Positions 58,967 to 64,000 of a stretch of DNA of 64,000 bases are shown here, piece by piece. The number at the start of each line of letters is the position of its first letter. Position 1 is the stretch's first letter. The stretch spans positions 764,077 through 828,076 of the forward strand of contig NW_009799101.1 in the NCBI RefSeq assembly GCF_000213175.1, given 5' to 3'. Position numbers and translations under genes: made by a program. Under the pieces are notes generated by a model. The model searched no databases and had not been told where the DNA came from. It saw nothing but the letters and a program-made list of their open reading frames with translations. Source of the stretch: Neurospora tetrasperma FGSC 2508 (lineage: Eukaryota; Ascomycota; Sordariomycetes; Sordariales; Sordariaceae).

Positions 58967-60295
58967 CTACTTCTTGCCAAAGTAAGCCTCCAGGAGGCTT
59001 GTTTCCCCGATAACACCGCCTTCCACAAGCTCGCAGAGTTTTTTATGGTTGGGCGCTTCCAAGCCAAGATATTCCGCCATCTGTACCAACCAGCCGTTGA
59101 ACTCTCGAACTTCGGTTTGTTTCCCAGCCATAACATCCTGACACATGGAGCTCCTGTTGTCTTTCACCTTTTCTCCAACTCGTTGCAGCATTGCGTTAAG
59201 CCGCACAGCCGAGAAACGCTCTACGAGAGCTTCCTTGCTCAAGTCGGCGTCCGGGGCCGAGTCAGCACCAGAGAGAATATCTTTGCTACTCGGGTGTTGA
59301 GCCAAAGCCTGGAGTATTTGACTGGCCTCATCTACCAAAATGTCCATGAGCTTCTTCAGCTCAGGTGCTGGCTGGTCAAAAAGATGACCGTTCATGCAAC
59401 GGATGACAGCTGTCAAGGGGTTGATAAGTGAGTTGATGATGAGCTTTTCCAGTTGAAGAACCCAGAGTGCATTCCGTGGCACTTTACGAGCCTCCAGCTC
59501 GGGCGCCCTCCCAATTTGTTCCATGAGGTAGTCTGCTGCGTGTGCCGTGTTTGGGTTGGGCAACACCAAGCCCATGGCGATATCAGCGGGAGCGGCATGA
59601 ACACTCTTGAAGGTACCCAGAGAAAACACGCCGTGGGTCGTCACACAGACCAGCCAGTTCGGGTGTTGTCTAGGCGGGAAGCGATGCTCACTATATATGG
59701 CGCCGTAAGGCGGCCACAACTTGTTCATGCCATTCTGAACAAACCCCACAGTTGAGTTCCCATCGAGATAGCGCCGCAGTCTGTCTACCTGAGGCAGAGC
59801 GTCTGGAGCCTTGGTGGCGACCAAAAGGTTAGCGATCTTGTGCCCGTCACAGACCTCCCTCACAGGCCCATGTGTTGGTGCTTCCTCTGTCCACCACTCT
59901 ACGTCGAAAGATGACATTTTTTCGGTAACGCCGTGTCGTGTCAGCTCAATACCCGGCTCGGAAACCCAGTGCTCTAACAAACTTTTCCGGTGAAGGACGA
60001 GTGTCACCGGGACTTCTTCACCCAGTTTTCCCAAGGAGTTGGCATAGAGCCTACCGAGGTTACCAATGCCAAGAATAAAGATGCGTCTTTGAAGATCCTT
60101 TGGCGTTGCCGACTGGAATTGTCCATTGTTTCGGCTATTTGGTAGGTTTTCGGGAGTCCAGGCATAGAGCTTGGGCGCAGCTGAAATACTTTGAGTGATG
60201 TTGTGAAGCCATGGTGGTAGTGTCACACCGTTCTTAGGGACTGATTGTGCGAGTAGGCGTGTTGTCGTCGACGTGTTTGTGACGAATCGAACCAT
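58967..60295 (-). CDS. Ketopantoate reductase-family protein (ApbA/PanE-like)
   Basis: Single exon, minus strand, 442 aa from the ATG at 60295. Family enzymes reduce 2-dehydropantoate to pantoate with NADPH in coenzyme A synthesis. An N-terminal ~70-residue extension (MVRFVTNTSTTTRLLAQSVPKNG) is rich in Ser, Thr, Asn and Arg and could be a mitochondrial presequence. The Rossmann motif ILGIGNLGRLYANSL follows (GxGNxG, about 76-85). The mid-domain has ATKA (the usual switch after the NADP domain), FVQNGMN (the conserved N-G-M pattern) and the catalytic Lys/Asn region LEKLIINSLINPLTA (KxxxNSxxNPLTA). The C-terminal domain has SSMCQDV and EVREFNGWLVQMAEYLG. Length is larger than bacterial PanE but normal for fungal paralogues. 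Several fungal paralogues exist, so the exact substrate is unsure. Confidence 0.9.
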   Translation of the reverse strand: MVRFVTNTSTTTRLLAQSVPKNGVTLPPWLHNITQSISAAPKLYAWTPENLPNSRNNGQFQSATPKDLQRRIFILGIGNLGRLYANSLGKLGEEVPVTLVLHRKSLLEHWVSEPGIELTRHGVTEKMSSFDVEWWTEEAPTHGPVREVCDGHKIANLLVATKAPDALPQVDRLRRYLDGNSTVGFVQNGMNKLWPPYGAIYSEHRFPPRQHPNWLVCVTTHGVFSLGTFKSVHAAPADIAMGLVLPNPNTAHAADYLMEQIGRAPELEARKVPRNALWVLQLEKLIINSLINPLTAVIRCMNGHLFDQPAPELKKLMDILVDEASQILQALAQHPSSKDILSGADSAPDADLSKEALVERFSAVRLNAMLQRVGEKVKDNRSSMCQDVMAGKQTEVREFNGWLVQMAEYLGLEAPNHKKLCELVEGGVIGETSLLEAYFGKK

Positions 60296-61218
60296 AACAG
60301 CTAAAAGCACCTGATTAGAGCGAGGAATATGGGTCTTTTAGGGATTCTCGTGGTGGTAGAGAAGAAATGGAACTAAAGTTTGAGAGCAGAAGGAAAAGAA
60401 GATGAAAAGGATTCAGCTAAACTCATGTGATAGCATAAGGGAACCGGAAAAGAGAAATCGAAGCAGAGGAGATGCTCGCAATGAATGACAAAGTATATGC
60501 TACGCCTTTGTAACCTACATACCGTGAGCCTGAGTGGAAACAGAGCAAGCACTACGAGCCCCTGAGTCCGCGCTATGTTTTGTTGACTTGGTCGAACATC
60601 GATGCAATGCGCGCAGTCGCGATATCGGAATGCTTAGTAATCACTTTGCCCAGGTCACATGACGACGTGTCGGTACAAGTACGTCGCCAAAAGCAGAGGA
60701 TCTCCAACGCTTCCGCGAACCCTGAACTTGCAATGCGTCATCGGGGGCCAGGGTTGAATATTGTTGCGCCTGCCACTTGCGCAAGTAATGCCTATCACAC
60801 GCAGCAAAAGCGGGCGCAAAAAGCAGAGAACAGGCAACAGCACTGCAGCTTCGATCTGTAAACTGCGGCTTCTGACTTTTCATCGCAACAATCCATCATT
60901 TCAGTTCGTTTGCCTCCAGTTTGGAAGGCTCCGCTACGATCCGTCGCTTCTCTTATGCCACTCGTTTGATTCCGCCTGAAGTTGTACTACTTCCACCAGA
61001 AAGAGCTCACCTACCCTAGTATTCATCCCGTCCATTGCAATATTTGACCACACTGTCCATCGTCCCTCGCTTCTTTGTCACCTGGAACCAGCCAAGATTT
61101 TCAGCCAACGCCGAGATCTTAGACTAGACAGTCGACAATTACAAGCGCTATACCTGTTTGCCATTCCTCCCTCCATTTTGCTTGCTCTAGTCAATGGCAT
61201 TGCATTCTTTCTTCCATC
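60296..61218. promoter_or_regulatory. Divergent promoter region of reductase and Rad26-like gene
   Basis: About 0.9 kb between two divergently transcribed genes. No gene is seen. Confidence 0.45.
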
Positions 61219-64000
61219 ATGGACCCTGATACAACTCAATTATCCAAAACAACCGAGGCCTTGCCCGAGTCGACGCCCAGTGTCGAACACACAGAAGCAA
61301 TGACACTCGACAACAAAAACTCCACCGCTGATACACCAAGTGCGCCAAATGCTGACGAGCTCGACGAAGAGGCTGCGCTCAAGAATCTCACTGAAAATGT
61401 TCGAGACCAAGACGATTTGGAACGTGATATCACCCTACAAGCCAGCCGTGCCTTGATCGAAGCCGAAGACAAGAGAGATCAGAAACGCATCGAAAAGGCC
61501 GAGGCCACTCGTGCGAGACTCGAAAACCAGAAGAAAACACAGCAACAGAAACTGCGGCCTGGCATCACCAATCCAACTGCACGATTACGCATACAACAGG
61601 AGATAGCGCGAATTGATGCCGAAATCGAACTTTGCGACAAAGACATTGCCGATTTCCGTGCCCGCATCGAACAGCGCAACCAGCAGGGCGAGACGGGTAC
61701 ACTGGCCCCGGCCACCGGCAAAATACTCCCTAACGAGACCCAACGAGAATATCTCATCCGAACGGGCAAGATCACGCCGTTTGCCAAATTTGGTGGACCC
61801 AGACCTGCCGAGGTTGAAGGTGAACTCGCCAACGCCATTGTCGATGCAGAAGACGAGGCTGTCGCTGAAGAGCTGGAAGAAAAGGAAAACGACGGCCCTC
61901 GATCCCATCAAAATCTTCGTCTCCCTGGCTTTGCCGACGAAAATGAGGTCGCTACCGTAGCTGTCGCAGACGAATTTTCTCTACGTTCTCGAAAGAGGCG
62001 TAGGGTCCAGCCGCCGCCCGAATCCGACGATGAGTTTGTGCCGGGAGAGTCTGGATCTGAAGCGGCTTCTCCTGAGGCCGACGCATCCGACGATTACGAT
62101 GATTATGAAATGGCGGGCAGCACACTCAAGAAGCGGAAGAAAGCAGTCAGAGAAGCCGATGGTGATGACAAGGTCGATCTGATCGGGATCGATGATGGCA
62201 ACGAAAAAGTCTATCAAGCAAGATTGAAAGGCTGGGTAACGCGCAGGAGCAATGCACGACGGGCTCGTCAGCAGAGGCTCGGCCAGCCAATTGATAAGGA
62301 TGATGATGGGACAGAGGAATGGTTCAAGCCAGCGCCTGACCAGCCTGACCACCAGTTCGAAAACGGGCTGAAATTGCCAGGTGACATTTACCCAGCTCTC
62401 TTCGACTATCAGAAGACCAGCGTACAGTGGCTAGCTGAGCTGTACGCGCAGCAAGTTGGAGGTATAGTTGGAGATGAGATGGGTTTAGGAAAGACTGGTA
62501 TGTTCTCTCCGATGTCCCCCCTGGGAATCCACGGAACGTTGCTGACGAGATGTAGTGCAACTGATTTCCTTCGTGGCTGCGTTACACTACAGTCAAAAGC
62601 TCGACAAACCCGTCATTGTTGTAGCCCCGGCAACAGTTTTGCGTCAATGGGTAAACGAGTTTCACCGCTGGTGGCCACCACTTCGAGTATCCATCCTTCA
62701 CTCGTCTGGCAGTGGCATGCTCAATGTCCGCAACGAAGGAGCGCTTGATGACAGAGAGGATGACTACGGCAAGAGAAAGCCTAAAAAGTCCAGCCAGGCT
62801 GCAAAGAAAATCGTCGATCGCGTTGTTAAGCATGGCCATGTGCTGGTGACAACTTATGCCGGTTTGCAGACGTACGGCGATATATTGATCCCGGTCGACT
62901 GGGGCTATGCTGTTCTGGACGAAGGACATAAAATCCGAAATCCAAACACAGCAATCACCATTTACTGCAAGGAACTTCGGACGCCCAACCGTGTGATTCT
63001 TTCCGGCACGCCAATGCAGAACAACTTGACAGAGCTATGGTCTCTCTTTGATTTCATCTACCCCATGCGTCTCGGCACCTTGGTTGCCTTTCGAAATCAG
63101 TTCGAGATCCCGATCAAACTTGGCGGTTATGCCAACGCAACCAATCTTCAGATCATGACTGCTCAGAAATGTGCAGAGACGTTGAAAGAGACTATCAGCC
63201 CCTACCTACTTCAGCGGCTCAAAGTAGACGTGGCTGCCGATTTACCCAAGAAAAGCGAACAGGTCCTATTTTGTAAGCTGTCCAAGCCCCAGCGCGAGGC
63301 GTACGAGCTATTCCTCAAGTCGGATGACATGACTGCCATTCTCAACAGGACGCGCCAGTCCCTCTACGGTATTGATATCTTGCGTAAAATATGTAATCAT
63401 CCCGATTTGCTTGATCCGCGGCTCAAAGATGATCCCTCTTACAAGTGGGGCAGTACCAGCAAGTCGGGGAAAATGGCAGTGGTGAAGTCATTACTTCCCA
63501 TGTGGAAACGTCTAGGCCATAAAACGCTGTTGTTCTGCCAGGGTACTCAAATGCTGGACATCATCGAGGCATTTGTGAGGCGCCAGGATGGCATCAACTA
63601 CCTACGTATGGATGGCAAGACGCCCGTCAAAGATCGGCAGACGCTTGTCGACCAGTTCAACAATGACCCGGACTTACATCTCTTCCTTTTAACCACCAAA
63701 GTGGGCGGACTTGGCACCAACCTGACGGGAGCTAACCGGGTCATCATCTTTGACCCAGACTGGAACCCATCAACCGATGTCCAGGCCAGAGAACGTGCAT
63801 GGCGGTTGGGACAAAAGAAGGAAGTCACTATTTACCGGCTTATGACAGCTGGAACCATCGAAGAAAAAATCTACCACCGCCAGATCTTCAAGCAGTTCCT
63901 GTCAAACAAGGTATTGAAGGACCCGAAGCAGCAGACCTCATTCAATTTAAATGACCTTCATGACCTGTTCAGTCTAAGCTCGTATGAAGACGGGAAGACC
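61219..64000 (+). CDS. rad26: CSB/Rad26-like SWI2/SNF2 DNA repair ATPase (3' end cut)
   Basis: Exon 1 is 61219-62497; exon 2 starts at 62556 and is still open at the window's right edge, so the C-terminus is missing. The intron is 58 nt (GTATGT, CTGAC branch, TGTAG) and splits the Val codon right after the Walker A motif GDEMGLGKT. The protein is a dsDNA translocase that acts at stalled RNA polymerase II in transcription-coupled repair. The N-terminal ~370 residues are acidic and coiled-coil-rich and contain the fungal Rad26 pattern LPNETQREYLIRTGKITPFAKFG and a basic patch (SRKRRR). Exon 2 supplies motifs Ia to VI: VVAPATVLRQW, DEGH, SGTPMQNN, LYGIDILRKICNHPDLL, LTTKVGGLGTNLT, and ERAWRLGQKK. 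Identity as CSB/Rad26 rather than another SNF2 subfamily rests on the N-terminal and motif match. Confidence 0.93.

Overview
The window is nuclear DNA of a filamentous ascomycete. Short GT-AG introns (about 50-90 nt, with CTAAC/CTGAC-like branch sites) interrupt most genes. The gene set includes scytalone dehydratase (DHN-melanin), the ERMES subunit Mdm10, a Dal5-type MFS permease and fungal ankyrin and Myb proteins. The protein sequences look like Sordariomycetes, probably close to Sordariales. That placement is from recognition, not a search.

Layout. 1-2 kb: no supported gene. 2.0-2.8 kb: small secreted CBM52-like protein. 4.0-12.1 kb: a secondary-metabolism or catabolic block with an O-methyltransferase, a TauD/Jlp1-type 2-oxoglutarate dioxygenase divergent from a Dal5-type permease, and a flavin monooxygenase. 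12.9-17.3 kb: a DUF2293 protein, scytalone dehydratase and MDM10. 17.5-20.1 kb (minus): an ankyrin-repeat protein whose spliced product carries HxE and PCxxC deaminase motifs, the most interesting gene here. 21-30 kb: ribosomal proteins eS19, uL30 and uS11, a duplicated secreted lectin-like protein and ISA2. 32-43.3 kb: eIF3c and PRP8, divergently transcribed. 43.3-48.8 kb: long non-coding stretch ending in a Myb-domain gene (48.8-49.9 kb). 49.9-59 kb: gene desert with microsatellites and an assembly gap. 59-60.3 kb (minus): ketopantoate reductase-like protein. 61.2 kb to the right edge: a CSB/Rad26-type SWI2/SNF2 repair ATPase, cut by the window.

How they work together. eS19, uL30, uS11, eIF3c, PRP8, ISA2, MDM10 and Rad26 are housekeeping genes (ribosome, translation initiation, spliceosome, Fe-S assembly, ER-mitochondria contact, transcription-coupled repair). 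The 4-12 kb block looks like a small accessory module, possibly for uptake and oxidation of a sulfonate or similar acid. One uL30 intron holds what reads as a C/D-box snoRNA guiding 25S rRNA methylation, a host arrangement also known from yeast RPL7 genes.

Exon coordinates were worked out by hand from splice signals, frame and family conservation. No transcript or database evidence was available.
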